DNA from: Thalassospira povalilytica
GTDB taxonomy: Bacteria > Pseudomonadota > Alphaproteobacteria > Rhodospirillales > Thalassospiraceae
DNA length: 64,000 bases
NCBI RefSeq assembly: GCF_002844235.1
Contig: NZ_PGTS01000003.1
Coordinates: 62,001-126,000 of the forward strand
Direction: 5' to 3'
Each line of letters begins with the position of its first letter. The stretch's first letter is position 1. Below, in pieces: positions 55,348 to 63,524 of this stretch. The notes beneath the pieces were generated by a model. It did no database searches. It was not told where the DNA came from and saw nothing but the letters and a program-made list of their open reading frames with translations. The translations under genes and the position numbers were made by a program.

Positions 55348-56946
55348 TCAATAGCCGACGGCACATCCGTCCTTGCGTGGATCGGAACCGGCGACATATC
55401 CGGCCTCGGTCTTGGCAATCAGCTGGGCACCACCAAAACCGAAATTGGTGCCATCTGGCGTTTCGACCTTGATGGCATGGCCCTTGGCCTTGAGCGCATC
55501 GATAACCTCATGACCAAGCGATGCTTCAACCGCAACATCAAGTCCCGACAGTGCCTGCCAGCGCGGTGCATCGACCGCAGTTTGCGGATCCTGGCCCCAA
55601 AGCTGGGTACGCAGGGTCATTTGCAGATGTCCCTGGGCCTGCATCGGGCCGCCCATCACGCCAAAGCTCATGATCGGGTTTCCGGTATCGCTCATCAGGA
55701 ATGCCGGAATGATGGTCTGGAACGGACGTTTTCCACCTTTGACAAGGTTGGGATGACCGTCTTTCAGGCTGAAACCGTGACCACGGTTTTGCAGGCTGAT
55801 CGAAGTTCCCGGCACCACGACACCGGACCCGAAGCCCATATAGTTCGACTGGATGAACGACACCATCATGCCGTTTTCGTCGGCCGCGGTCACATAAACC
55901 GTCCCGCCATGCTTTGGCGCACCGGCCTTGAAATCCTGTGCCTTGTTGGCATCGATCAATGCCGCACGGGATTTCAGATAATCATCCGACAAAAGATGTT
56001 CCACCGTAACATCGGTCATGTAATCAAGATCGGCGACATAGGCCCGCATATCGGCAAAGGCCAGTTTCATGGCCTCGATCTCAAGATGCAGGGCCTCGGC
56101 CGAATCAGGCTGATAATCGGTGATATTGGTATGACGCAGAATGCCCAGCGCGATCAGGGCTGAAATCCCCTGACCATTTGGCGGGATTTCATGCAGTTTC
56201 ACTTTGCCGAAGCTTTGTGAAATCGTGCCGACCCAATCGGCCTTGTGATTGCCAAGATCATCCTCGGACAGGGCAGCGCCATGTTCCTTGGCAAAAGCTG
56301 CGATCTTCGTGGCAAGCTTGCCGCGATAGAAACTTTCACCTTTGGTTTCGGCAATGTCGATCAGGCTGTCGGCAGCGGCCTTGTTTACAAACAGCTCGCC
56401 CGCCTTGGGGGCCTTGCCATTCGGAAGAAACGCCTCGGCAAAGCCCGGCTGCTTGCCCAGCAATTCCCCACCCTTTTCCCAAAGGGTGGCAATGATCGGC
56501 GACACCGCAAATCCGCGCGATGCATATTCGATGGCCGGTTCAAACAGCTTTTCGAACGGCAATTTGCCAAATTTGGTGGAAATTTCCTGCCATGCGGAAA
56601 CCGCACCCGGGGTGGTTACCGATTCCCAACCACGCTGAGGCATCTTGTCTGCGCCGGCAAATCGTTCGGGGTTCCAGGCCGCCGGTGCGCGACCCGATGC
56701 ATTCAGCCCGTGCAGTTCCTTGCCATCCCAGATGATGGCATAGGCATCCGAACCAAGTCCGTTACCGGTCGGCTCAACCACGGTAAGGGCGATGGCCGAC
56801 GCCAAGGCCGCATCGGCGGCATTGCCACCTGCCAGCAACATGCGCAGGCCTGCCTGTGCGGCCAATGGCTGGGATGTGGAAACCATGTTGCGCGCCAGAA
56901 CCGGTGACCGGCGTGAGGCATAAAGCGCGTCATGACGAAGTTTCAT
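55348..56946 (-). CDS. ggt: Gamma-glutamyltransferase family protein, apparently cytoplasmic
   Basis: A 532-residue Ntn-hydrolase that matures by self-cleavage before Thr349 (PKHGGTVYVTAADENG). Other landmarks are ASAIALTVVEPTGNGLGSDAY near 49-69, LNASGRAP, SVTTPGAVSAW, EIPPNGQG and GVMGGPMQAQGH. It cleaves gamma-glutamyl bonds, for example in glutathione, or transfers the glutamyl group. No signal peptide is visible, unlike the periplasmic E. coli enzyme, so it resembles YwrD-like cytoplasmic members. It lies 23 bp after tctA in the same direction and before a terminator, so it should be co-transcribed with the transporter and act on its cargo. Confidence 0.9.
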   Translation of the reverse strand: MKLRHDALYASRRSPVLARNMVSTSQPLAAQAGLRMLLAGGNAADAALASAIALTVVEPTGNGLGSDAYAIIWDGKELHGLNASGRAPAAWNPERFAGADKMPQRGWESVTTPGAVSAWQEISTKFGKLPFEKLFEPAIEYASRGFAVSPIIATLWEKGGELLGKQPGFAEAFLPNGKAPKAGELFVNKAAADSLIDIAETKGESFYRGKLATKIAAFAKEHGAALSEDDLGNHKADWVGTISQSFGKVKLHEIPPNGQGISALIALGILRHTNITDYQPDSAEALHLEIEAMKLAFADMRAYVADLDYMTDVTVEHLLSDDYLKSRAALIDANKAQDFKAGAPKHGGTVYVTAADENGMMVSFIQSNYMGFGSGVVVPGTSISLQNRGHGFSLKDGHPNLVKGGKRPFQTIIPAFLMSDTGNPIMSFGVMGGPMQAQGHLQMTLRTQLWGQDPQTAVDAPRWQALSGLDVAVEASLGHEVIDALKAKGHAIKVETPDGTNFGFGGAQLIAKTEAGYVAGSDPRKDGCAVGY

Positions 56947-56969
56947 AGGAGTCTCCTCAAAGCAGTGGC

Positions 56970-58493
56970 CTAGTCGCCATCTTGTTCATCGGTGGCAGGA
57001 CGGTCTTTTCGGCGCATCTTGAGAACCGAACGGACGCTGAAGATAACAGACAGAACAGCAGCCGCCAGCAATACAGCCGAAATCGGACGGGTAAAGAATA
57101 CCGTCCAGTCCCCGTCACTCATCAATGCACGGCGCAGGTTGGTTTCGGCAATCGGCCCAAGGATCACACCCAGAACCAGCGGCGCCAACGGATAATCGAG
57201 CGATTTCAGCCCGTATCCGACAAGCCCGATCGCACCAAGCAGATAAAGATCGGTTACCCGGTTATTGAGTGCAAAGGCACCGATCACACAACAGATCATC
57301 ACGGTCGGTACAATGAACTGTTTGGGAATGTCGGTCACCCGCAGGAACAGGCGCATCGACAGAACACAAACCACCAGCATCATCAATGATGCAACAACCA
57401 TGGCAACGAACATGCCATAGGCCAGATCGGCATGATCCATGATCAGACGCGGACCAACCGAAATGCCATGCACCATAAGGGCCGCCATCAGGATCGCATC
57501 AACCGCCGACCCCGGAATACCCAGCGCGATCATCGGGATCAAACCACCACCGGCCGTGGCAGAGTTCCCGGCTTCGGACGCGATCACACCATTTGGCGTG
57601 CCCTTGCCGAATTCTTCCGGGGTTTTGGAGCTGCGCTTGGCCTGGTCATAGGCCAAAAGGTTGGCAATCGACCCGCCCGCACCGGGCAGTGCGCCAATAA
57701 ACACACCGATCAGCGATGAGCGCACCAGATTGACCGGATGCATCAGAACTTCGCGCATCACAGCCCAGGTCTTGAATTCAATCACATCAGGGATCAGCGC
57801 ACCCTTGTTGTCATTCTTCCCATGGTCCTCGACTTCGCCCATCAGCTGACTGATGGCAAAAATGCCGATCAAGACAATCAGGAACGGCAAGCCCGGCATC
57901 AGAATATCAGACTCAAAGGTCAGACGCGGGCGGCCCATCATCGGGTCCGGGCCGATCGTTGCCAGACCAAGACCGATCACACCGGCAATCAGGCCACGCA
58001 TCAATGAATTGCCGACCAGACTTGCAACAATCGTCAGCGCAAACACGATCAGCGAAAAATATTCCCATGGGCCAAGCTTGACCGCAATCAGCGCAAGTGG
58101 CGGGGCTGCAACAATCAGAATGATTGTGGAAATCACCGTGCCAAAGAACGACGCCCAGACACCAAGCGACAATGCACGTCCGGGCTCGCCCCCGCGCGCC
58201 ATCGGAAAGGCATCAAAAGTGGTGGCTACCGAACTTGGCGTTCCGGGAATACCAAGCAACGCGGCACTGATCAGACCGCCGGTATAACCACCGACATAAA
58301 CCGACAACATCACCGAAACCCCCTGAAGCGGTTCCATGGTAAAGGTCAGCGGCAAGGTCAGAATGATGGCCATGGTCACAGTAAAACCGGGAATGGCCGC
58401 TGCAACGATCCCGGCAACGGAACCGATCAGCATGTAAATCAGGGTATCGAATGCGAAAACCTGATGGGCACCGGCAAGAAATGCATCCAACAT
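56970..58493 (-). CDS. tctA: Tripartite tricarboxylate transporter, large permease TctA
   Basis: A 507-residue membrane protein with about eleven to twelve hydrophobic segments. TctA wording: GIVAAAIPGFTVTMAIILTLPLTF, GGYTGGLISAALLGIPGTPSSVATTFD near 78-105, GALPGAGGSIANLLAYDQAKR near 275 and GVIASEAGNSATAGGGLIPMIALGIPGSA near 307. It is the main channel of a TctABC transporter for carboxylates. It begins 15 bp after tctB ends and ggt follows. The substrate is probably a carboxylic acid or gamma-glutamyl compound, by context. Confidence 0.94.
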   Translation of the reverse strand: MLDAFLAGAHQVFAFDTLIYMLIGSVAGIVAAAIPGFTVTMAIILTLPLTFTMEPLQGVSVMLSVYVGGYTGGLISAALLGIPGTPSSVATTFDAFPMARGGEPGRALSLGVWASFFGTVISTIILIVAAPPLALIAVKLGPWEYFSLIVFALTIVASLVGNSLMRGLIAGVIGLGLATIGPDPMMGRPRLTFESDILMPGLPFLIVLIGIFAISQLMGEVEDHGKNDNKGALIPDVIEFKTWAVMREVLMHPVNLVRSSLIGVFIGALPGAGGSIANLLAYDQAKRSSKTPEEFGKGTPNGVIASEAGNSATAGGGLIPMIALGIPGSAVDAILMAALMVHGISVGPRLIMDHADLAYGMFVAMVVASLMMLVVCVLSMRLFLRVTDIPKQFIVPTVMICCVIGAFALNNRVTDLYLLGAIGLVGYGLKSLDYPLAPLVLGVILGPIAETNLRRALMSDGDWTVFFTRPISAVLLAAAVLSVIFSVRSVLKMRRKDRPATDEQDGD

Positions 58494-58508
58494 GATCGTA
58501 AACTTCTT

Positions 58509-59060
58509 TTAGCCCGCGAACAGCATGCCGCGCGGGAGAAACACGTTAAAGACTTCGGCAAACAGCAGATTCAAGCCAACCGAGAAAATCAGGGCGGCGA
58601 TCACGGACTGTATGACGGTCTTTTTCGAAATGCCTGCGATCATAAGCTGGCTGATCAGCAGAAAAACAAAGGTCGCCAGCGAAAAGCCGGCAAAGGGCAA
58701 TGCGCCAAGATAGACAACCAGCAAGCCAAACAGCGCAAAGGATATCCGGCGGACCTTGACCCAGCTGCACAACGCTTCGCCAAGCGCGTCAAGCTGACCG
58801 GCCTTGCGGATATCAATAATCGCCCGGATGGCTGCAATCAGGCACAGACCTGCAAGAACGCCAAAGACCAGCTGCGGGAAAGACCCGGCACCCAGCGGTT
58901 CCCAGCGCGAGGTCGGCAATTCACCTGCCCGCAGGGACAAATAAACCGAACCAGTTCCGAAAACGATATAGGAAACCAGCCGCGCAAATTCTGTTCTTGC
59001 ACGAGAAGCAGCGGGTGCCGATGCACCCGCTGCTGCTGATTTCTCAGCCCCGTTCGTCAT
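58509..59060 (-). CDS. tctB: Tripartite tricarboxylate transporter, small permease TctB
   Basis: A 183-residue protein with four hydrophobic segments after a polar Ala/Ser-rich N-terminus. The TctB pattern is seen in GSGELPTSRWEPLGAGSFPQLV-type wording near residue 48 and the C-terminal FAEVFNVFLPRG. TctB helps TctA in the inner membrane. It overlaps tctC by four bases, so translation is coupled. Confidence 0.88.
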   Translation of the reverse strand: MTNGAEKSAAAGASAPAASRARTEFARLVSYIVFGTGSVYLSLRAGELPTSRWEPLGAGSFPQLVFGVLAGLCLIAAIRAIIDIRKAGQLDALGEALCSWVKVRRISFALFGLLVVYLGALPFAGFSLATFVFLLISQLMIAGISKKTVIQSVIAALIFSVGLNLLFAEVFNVFLPRGMLFAG

Positions 59061-60001
59061 CCTGCGAGCTTGCCGACCAGACGGTTAACCGTGTCAGACA
59101 GCTTGCCGAGATATGCCTTGTAGGCATCCTGGCCAAGGAAGACCGGCTCGGAACCGACATTCTTGATTTTTGCGCGAACGTCTTCGTTCTGCATGACTTT
59201 TTCCAGATGTGCTTCAAGCGCATCTGCAACATCCTGCGGGGTGCCTTTGGGCAGAACAACACCGCGGGTCACAGCCAGATCAAGATCATGACCAAGTTCG
59301 GCAAAGGTACGAACATCAGGCTCATCGGCGGTACGTTCCGGCATGCCGACAGCAGCAAAGATCAGATCGCCGTTTTCAACAAACTGACCAGCCGAGGAAA
59401 CATCACCAATCGCAACGTCGATATTGCCGCCAACCAGCGCACGGATACGCTGACCGGTACCTTCGTAACCGACATAGGAGAACTGGATACCAAATGCGTC
59501 TTCAATCATCGCCATATGAAGGTGCGGAACACCTGCAAGGGTAACACCGGCGCGAACCGCACCCGGATGATCCTTGGCAAAGGCAACCATTTCTTCAAAG
59601 GTCGAGAAGTTCTCGTTCTTCGAGAAGGTCAGATATTGCGGCGACGACGTCACCAGCGCGATCGGCATGAAGCTGTCCCAGTTCAGGTCGGTGATGCCCG
59701 TACCATTGGAAATCAGCAGGCCTTCGTGGATCTGCGAGATGGTGTAGCCGTCAGCCGGACGCTTTGCGAATTCTGCCAGACCAACATTGCCGCCAACGCC
59801 CGGCATGTTGATGACCGGAACAGCCTGACCGGTTTCTTCGGCAAGACCCTGTGCGACCAGACGCATCAGCGTGTCACTGCCGCCACCCGGACCCCAGGGA
59901 ACGATGAATTCAATCGGTTTTTCGGGATAGTCCTGCGCCTGTGCAGGTCCTGCAATGGCAGCCGCCATCAGACCAGCGGCAACAGCAATCTTGCGGAACA
60001 T
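59057..60001 (-). CDS. tctC: Tripartite tricarboxylate transporter substrate-binding protein (Bug/TctC)
   Basis: About 314 residues from ATG at 60001, with AGGAGG seven bases upstream; the frame is open to 60043. A Sec signal ends in AQAQ, followed by DYPEKPIEFIVPWGPGGGSDTLMR, the classic Bug-protein ligand-gripping opening. Later parts include NMPGVGGNVGLAEFAKRPADGYT. It binds a small carboxylate in the periplasm and delivers it to TctAB. First gene of the leftward operon tctC-tctB-tctA-ggt, divergent from the TauE gene. Confidence 0.94.
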   Translation of the reverse strand: MFRKIAVAAGLMAAAIAGPAQAQDYPEKPIEFIVPWGPGGGSDTLMRLVAQGLAEETGQAVPVINMPGVGGNVGLAEFAKRPADGYTISQIHEGLLISNGTGITDLNWDSFMPIALVTSSPQYLTFSKNENFSTFEEMVAFAKDHPGAVRAGVTLAGVPHLHMAMIEDAFGIQFSYVGYEGTGQRIRALVGGNIDVAIGDVSSAGQFVENGDLIFAAVGMPERTADEPDVRTFAELGHDLDLAVTRGVVLPKGTPQDVADALEAHLEKVMQNEDVRAKIKNVGSEPVFLGQDAYKAYLGKLSDTVNRLVGKLAG

Positions 60002-60037
60002 GTCAATGCCTCCTGATAAATCTACTGGATCAATTAA

Positions 60038-60056
60038 AACCAATTATTTTTTGGTT
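60038..60056. promoter_or_regulatory. Inverted repeat in the tctC promoter region
   Basis: AACCAA (60038-60043) and TTGGTT (60051-60056), continuing TTGGTTCG. The TTGGTTCG half recurs upstream of the gntR gene. It lies 37 bp before the tctC start, fitting a GntR operator, by inference. Confidence 0.4.
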
Positions 60057-60215
60057 CGTTCATTTTGTCGACATATTGTTGTCATCGTAACTTGCCATCC
60101 GCAACCCTAAAAACGCGAAACTACGTATTTTTCGCCATAATTATGGATTTCAGGCGCAAAATCATTGCCAAATGGATAGGACTGGCGTTACTACCAATAA
60201 CATATAACCGTAAAA

Positions 60216-60235
60216 ATTGGTTTGGATTGGTTCAA
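60216..60235. repeat. Tandem ATTGGTTYRR direct repeat before the TauE gene
   Basis: ATTGGTTTGG (60216-60225) is followed at once by ATTGGTTCAA (60226-60235). It lies 23 bp before the chosen start at 60258 and shares the TTGGTT half-site with the tctC and gntR regions. Confidence 0.4.
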
Positions 60236-60257
60236 GATGATTGAAATCGAAGGCACC

Positions 60258-61070
60258 ATGAGCCTTTATCTGATCTGGGCCGCTGCAATGCTGTTTGCCG
60301 GCGTTGTCGGCGGCATTATGGCTGGCCTGCTGGGCGTGGGTGGCGGGATCGTGATTGTCCCGGTGCTCTACCATTTTCTGACCACCATGGGCGTTGATGA
60401 ATCGTTGCGCATGCAGGTCGCTGTGGCCACCTCGCTCACGACAATCATTGCAACCGCGATCTCGTCGACTCGCAGCCACTATAAAAAAGGTTCGGTCGAT
60501 ATTGCCCTTCTCAAACACTGGGGTCCGGCAATTGTCGTCGGGGTGATTATCGGCACCGCGATTGGCGGCCTTGCCGATGGTCGCGTCCTGACCATCGTCT
60601 TTGCCGTGGTGGCAATTCTGGTTGCGGCGAACATGATGCTGGTCAAGGACCGCGAAACGGACGAAGCCAAAAACCCGCCGAAATCGGTCTGGGCGGTTCT
60701 GGGCGTCCTGGCCGGAAGCCTGTCGGCAATGATGGGAATTGGCGGGGGAACCATCTGTGTTCCGGTACTCAATTTCCTGGGATATGACATTCGCCGTGCG
60801 GTCGGAACGGCGGCTGCGATCGGCCTGATCATCGCCCTTCCCGGGACCATCGGCTATGCGATGTCGGGGATCGGTGTTGACGGTCGTCCGCCATTTTCGA
60901 TTGGCTATGTCAACGTTCTGGCGGCAGCCCTTTTGATCCCGATGACGGTTCTGTGCGCACCGATCGGGGCACGCATTGCCCACACCATACCGCGACGTGC
61001 ATTGCGCATGTGTTTCGGCCTGTTTCTGGCCATCACATCATTGCGAATGTTCTATGATCTGATTAACTGA
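60258..61070 (+). CDS. TauE/SafE (TSUP) family membrane permease
   Basis: About 270 residues from ATG at 60258, preceded by AAGG; earlier in-frame starts at 60237 and 60222 overlap the repeat upstream and have weaker sites. About eight hydrophobic segments and the two TSUP repeats are seen: GLLGVGGGIVIVPVLYHFL near 30 and GMIGIGGGTICVPVLNFLGYDIRRAVGTAA-like text near 165. The family exports or imports sulfite, sulfoacetate or other small anions. It is divergent from tctCBA-ggt and 111 bp ahead of gntR. The substrate is unknown; sulfur released from glutathione-like compounds would be one possible link. Confidence 0.88.
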   Translation: MSLYLIWAAAMLFAGVVGGIMAGLLGVGGGIVIVPVLYHFLTTMGVDESLRMQVAVATSLTTIIATAISSTRSHYKKGSVDIALLKHWGPAIVVGVIIGTAIGGLADGRVLTIVFAVVAILVAANMMLVKDRETDEAKNPPKSVWAVLGVLAGSLSAMMGIGGGTICVPVLNFLGYDIRRAVGTAAAIGLIIALPGTIGYAMSGIGVDGRPPFSIGYVNVLAAALLIPMTVLCAPIGARIAHTIPRRALRMCFGLFLAITSLRMFYDLIN

Positions 61071-61091
61071 TATCAGAAACAAAGACTTGCG

Positions 61092-61150
61092 ATCCGAACC
61101 AGTCTTCTGGGAGATGGCACCACAAAAAACCGGTGCAGATTGGTTCGGAT
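61092..61150. promoter_or_regulatory. Paired inverted half-sites upstream of gntR
   Basis: ATCCGAACCA (61092-61101) and TGGTTCGGAT (61141-61150) are exact reverse complements separated by 39 bases. The right half ends 31 bp before gntR, so binding of a dimer at both could repress gntR by looping. The core TGGTTCG is also in the tctC promoter. Confidence 0.5.
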
Positions 61151-61181
61151 ACAGGGAACGCCATAATAAAGAACAAAGACC

Positions 61182-61853
61182 ATGAATGACCTTGTGACCC
61201 ACGGATTGGCTGAAAAGCTCAAATCCGGATTTGCCCGCGGCGAATTTGTCAAAGACGGCCGTGTCATTGCCGAACGCAACCTTGCCGAACAGCTTGATGT
61301 CGGACGCAGGGCATTGCGCAAGGCACTTGATCTGCTTGAAGCAGAAGGCCTGATATGGCGCCGCCAGGGTCAGGGAACTTTTGTCGGCACGCCCCCGACA
61401 CCGCGCCTGCGCAAGCTTGAAGGCATCGCCACCAAAACAAGCCCGTTTGAAATCATGGAAGTCCGTCAGGAAATCGAACCGTCCATGGCACGGTTTGCGG
61501 CCCTGCGCGCATCCCAGGGCGACATTGATGCCATGCGGACCATGGTCGAAAATGCCGCACGCGCCACCACCCAGGGCGAATATGAAAAATGGGATGCGGC
61601 CTTTCATCAGAAACTGGCCGAATCGGTCAAGAACACCCTGTTTCTTGCCGTATTCGAAGCCGTAAACGCCGTTCGCCGTGACGCTGCCTGGGCCCGCATG
61701 CGCGAAAGCAGCCATTCCGACAGTCTGATCAATGATCTGAGCGCCCAGCACCGCGACATCGTCAATGCCATTGAACAGCGCGACCCCAAACGCGCCGAAG
61801 AAGCCATGCGCCGCCACCTCGCACAGGTCGAGCAGGCCCTGAAACAAAGCTGA
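61182..61853 (+). CDS. GntR-family transcriptional regulator, FadR/FCD subfamily
   Basis: A 223-residue regulator. The N-terminal winged helix-turn-helix reads FVKDGRVIAERNLAEQLDVGRRALRKALDLLEAEGLIWRRQGQGTFVG. The C-terminal FCD domain carries the usual metal/ligand pattern: Asp and His in KWDAAFHQKLAES near 134, and later histidines in LSAQHRDIVNAIEQRD and RRHLAQVEQAL. FCD regulators answer to small organic acids. Being next to tctCBA-ggt and the TauE gene, with shared TTGGTTCG sites, it probably regulates them and itself. The ligand is unknown. Confidence 0.9.
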   Translation: MNDLVTHGLAEKLKSGFARGEFVKDGRVIAERNLAEQLDVGRRALRKALDLLEAEGLIWRRQGQGTFVGTPPTPRLRKLEGIATKTSPFEIMEVRQEIEPSMARFAALRASQGDIDAMRTMVENAARATTQGEYEKWDAAFHQKLAESVKNTLFLAVFEAVNAVRRDAAWARMRESSHSDSLINDLSAQHRDIVNAIEQRDPKRAEEAMRRHLAQVEQALKQS

Positions 61854-61886
61854 CCGGCAAAATATCGGCTTTAAGCAAACATAAAA

Positions 61887-61911
61887 AAGGCCCGTCACTA
61901 TGCGGGCCTTT
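61887..61911 (-). terminator. Bidirectional hairpin terminator between gntR and the racemase gene
   Basis: AAGGCCCG (61887-61894) pairs with CGGGCCTT (61903-61910). Leftwards it ends in TTTTTTAT, which suits the racemase gene; rightwards it has only a short T-run. Confidence 0.8.
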
Positions 61912-61939
61912 GTTGATTATGGCAGGCGGAAACACCCAA

Positions 61940-62698
61940 TCAGCCTTGCGGCGCAAACCCCGCAAACACGCCGTGATAGGCCTTTGATGGCGGCGCGGCA
62001 TAGGCCCCGGCCTTGCTGGTGCGAATGCCCAGCATTGCCAAGGCTTCGATCATTTTGACCGCCGCACTGACCCCGTCAATCACCGGCACGCCAAGTTCCG
62101 CCTGAAGACGCTGCGCAATATCGGTCATACCCGCACAGCCCAGAACAATTGCTTCGGCATGGTCATTGGCAAGGCAAATCTCGGCCTGTTTCTTTAACGC
62201 GCCATAGGCCATGGCGGCATTTTCACCTTCGAAATCAAGGGTCCGCACACCTGCGGCACGCACCACGCATTGCGATGAAGCCCCGTATTTCGACACCAGA
62301 TGTTCAAGCGGACGCACCGAAACCGGCATCGGTGTCACAATTGCAAAGCGCGACGCAACAACCGCTGCCATGCGAAGGGCTGCTTCGCACAATCCCATCA
62401 CCGGGGCCGCGGTCAAACAGCGTGCCGCATCAACCCCCGTATCATCAAAACACGCCACCACATAACCGCCAACCGGATCGGCAAGCTGTTCGGGCGCCGC
62501 TTCAAGATCACGAATAACTGACAGCAACCCGACACTGGCAAAGGCCTCGTCGTAATAGCCTTCGATGCTGTCCGGACCAAATTGCGGATTAAGGGCAAGC
62601 ACGGCGGTACCGTCCGCCACAATCCGTTTTGCCTGATCACCGACCTTTTTGGTGAATCCCGTCGACAGGTTGGGATTGATGACAGCAATCCGGCTCAT
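61940..62698 (-). CDS. Aspartate/glutamate/hydantoin racemase family protein
   Basis: A 252-residue protein of the Asp/Glu/hydantoin racemase family: SRIAVINPNLSTGFT at the N-terminus, GYVVACFDDTGVDAAR with the first catalytic cysteine near 84, and AIVLGCAGMTDIA with the second near 187. Members racemise hydantoins, allantoin, aspartate or glutamate by a two-cysteine mechanism. Its start overlaps the stop of an ABC permease gene by four bases, so it belongs to a transporter operon whose upstream part is outside the window. Hydantoin- or allantoin-type substrates are likely by context. Confidence 0.87.
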   Translation of the reverse strand: MSRIAVINPNLSTGFTKKVGDQAKRIVADGTAVLALNPQFGPDSIEGYYDEAFASVGLLSVIRDLEAAPEQLADPVGGYVVACFDDTGVDAARCLTAAPVMGLCEAALRMAAVVASRFAIVTPMPVSVRPLEHLVSKYGASSQCVVRAAGVRTLDFEGENAAMAYGALKKQAEICLANDHAEAIVLGCAGMTDIAQRLQAELGVPVIDGVSAAVKMIEALAMLGIRTSKAGAYAAPPSKAYHGVFAGFAPQG

Positions 62699-63522
62699 GC
62701 TTTTTGCCCCTTGCGACGCCGAAGGATCATGACCGATCCCAAGGCAATTCCGATCACCAGGAACGAGAAACCGGTGGTTACTGTACCAAGCGCATAAAGA
62801 ACCGGCGTCGTGACATTGGTGGTCATGCCATAAATCTCAAGCGGCAAGGTATTAAGCGCCCCGGCCGTCATCAGGGTACGGGCAAATTCATCGTAAGACA
62901 GGGTAAAGGAAAACATCGCAACCCCGATCAGGCTCGGCCCCACCATTGGCAGAACCACATACTGGATCGTCTGCCAGTTGCTCGCCCCCAAATCGCGCGC
63001 GGCTTCCTCGTAAGACGGATCAAACCGGTTAAAGACCGCAAACATGATCAAAAGACCAAACGGGAAGGTCCATGTCAGATGCGCACCAAGGGCGGATGTG
63101 AACCATTGCGGCTGCCATTCGATGATATTGAACAGCAACCCGATCCCCAGTGAAATCAGGATCGACGGCACAATCAGACTGGCAATCGCCAGATAGAAAA
63201 TCACACTGTCGCCACGGAAGCGCTTGCGGAATGCCAGACCGGCCATGAACGAAACCACCACAGTCACGACCATGACAATCAGGCCAAGCTTCAGTGACCG
63301 GGTAAATGATCCGCCAAAATCACCCACGGCCTGCTGTTCAAACAGATTGCCAAACCAGTGGAACGAAAACCCGTTCATCGGAAAGGTCAGCCCCCCATTT
63401 TCCCCCTGGAATGACAGGATAAAGATGGTCAGCATCGGCCCGTACAGGAACAGAACGAACAGGGTGAAAAAGGCCGCAAGGATATAAAAGCTTGTCGAGC
63501 GCCGTTCACGCGTGATTGCCAT
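62695..63522 (-). CDS. ABC transporter permease (PotC-like)
   Basis: About 275 residues from ATG at 63522, with GGAG eight bases before; a GTG two codons earlier is too close to that site. Six hydrophobic segments and the permease EAA loop, YEEAARDLGASNWQTIQYVVLPMVGPSLIG near 175, are present. It matches the spermidine/putrescine-type PotC permease. With the next permease and the racemase it forms an uptake operon for an amine, hydantoin or similar nitrogen compound. Confidence 0.9.
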   Translation of the reverse strand: MAITRERRSTSFYILAAFFTLFVLFLYGPMLTIFILSFQGENGGLTFPMNGFSFHWFGNLFEQQAVGDFGGSFTRSLKLGLIVMVVTVVVSFMAGLAFRKRFRGDSVIFYLAIASLIVPSILISLGIGLLFNIIEWQPQWFTSALGAHLTWTFPFGLLIMFAVFNRFDPSYEEAARDLGASNWQTIQYVVLPMVGPSLIGVAMFSFTLSYDEFARTLMTAGALNTLPLEIYGMTTNVTTPVLYALGTVTTGFSFLVIGIALGSVMILRRRKGQKA

Positions 63523-63524
63523 GA

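Noticed and set aside
60237-60257. Earlier ATG as start of the TauE/SafE gene
   Set aside because: Possible, but the ATG at 60258 has the better upstream AAGG and leads straight into the first membrane segment, so the later start was preferred.
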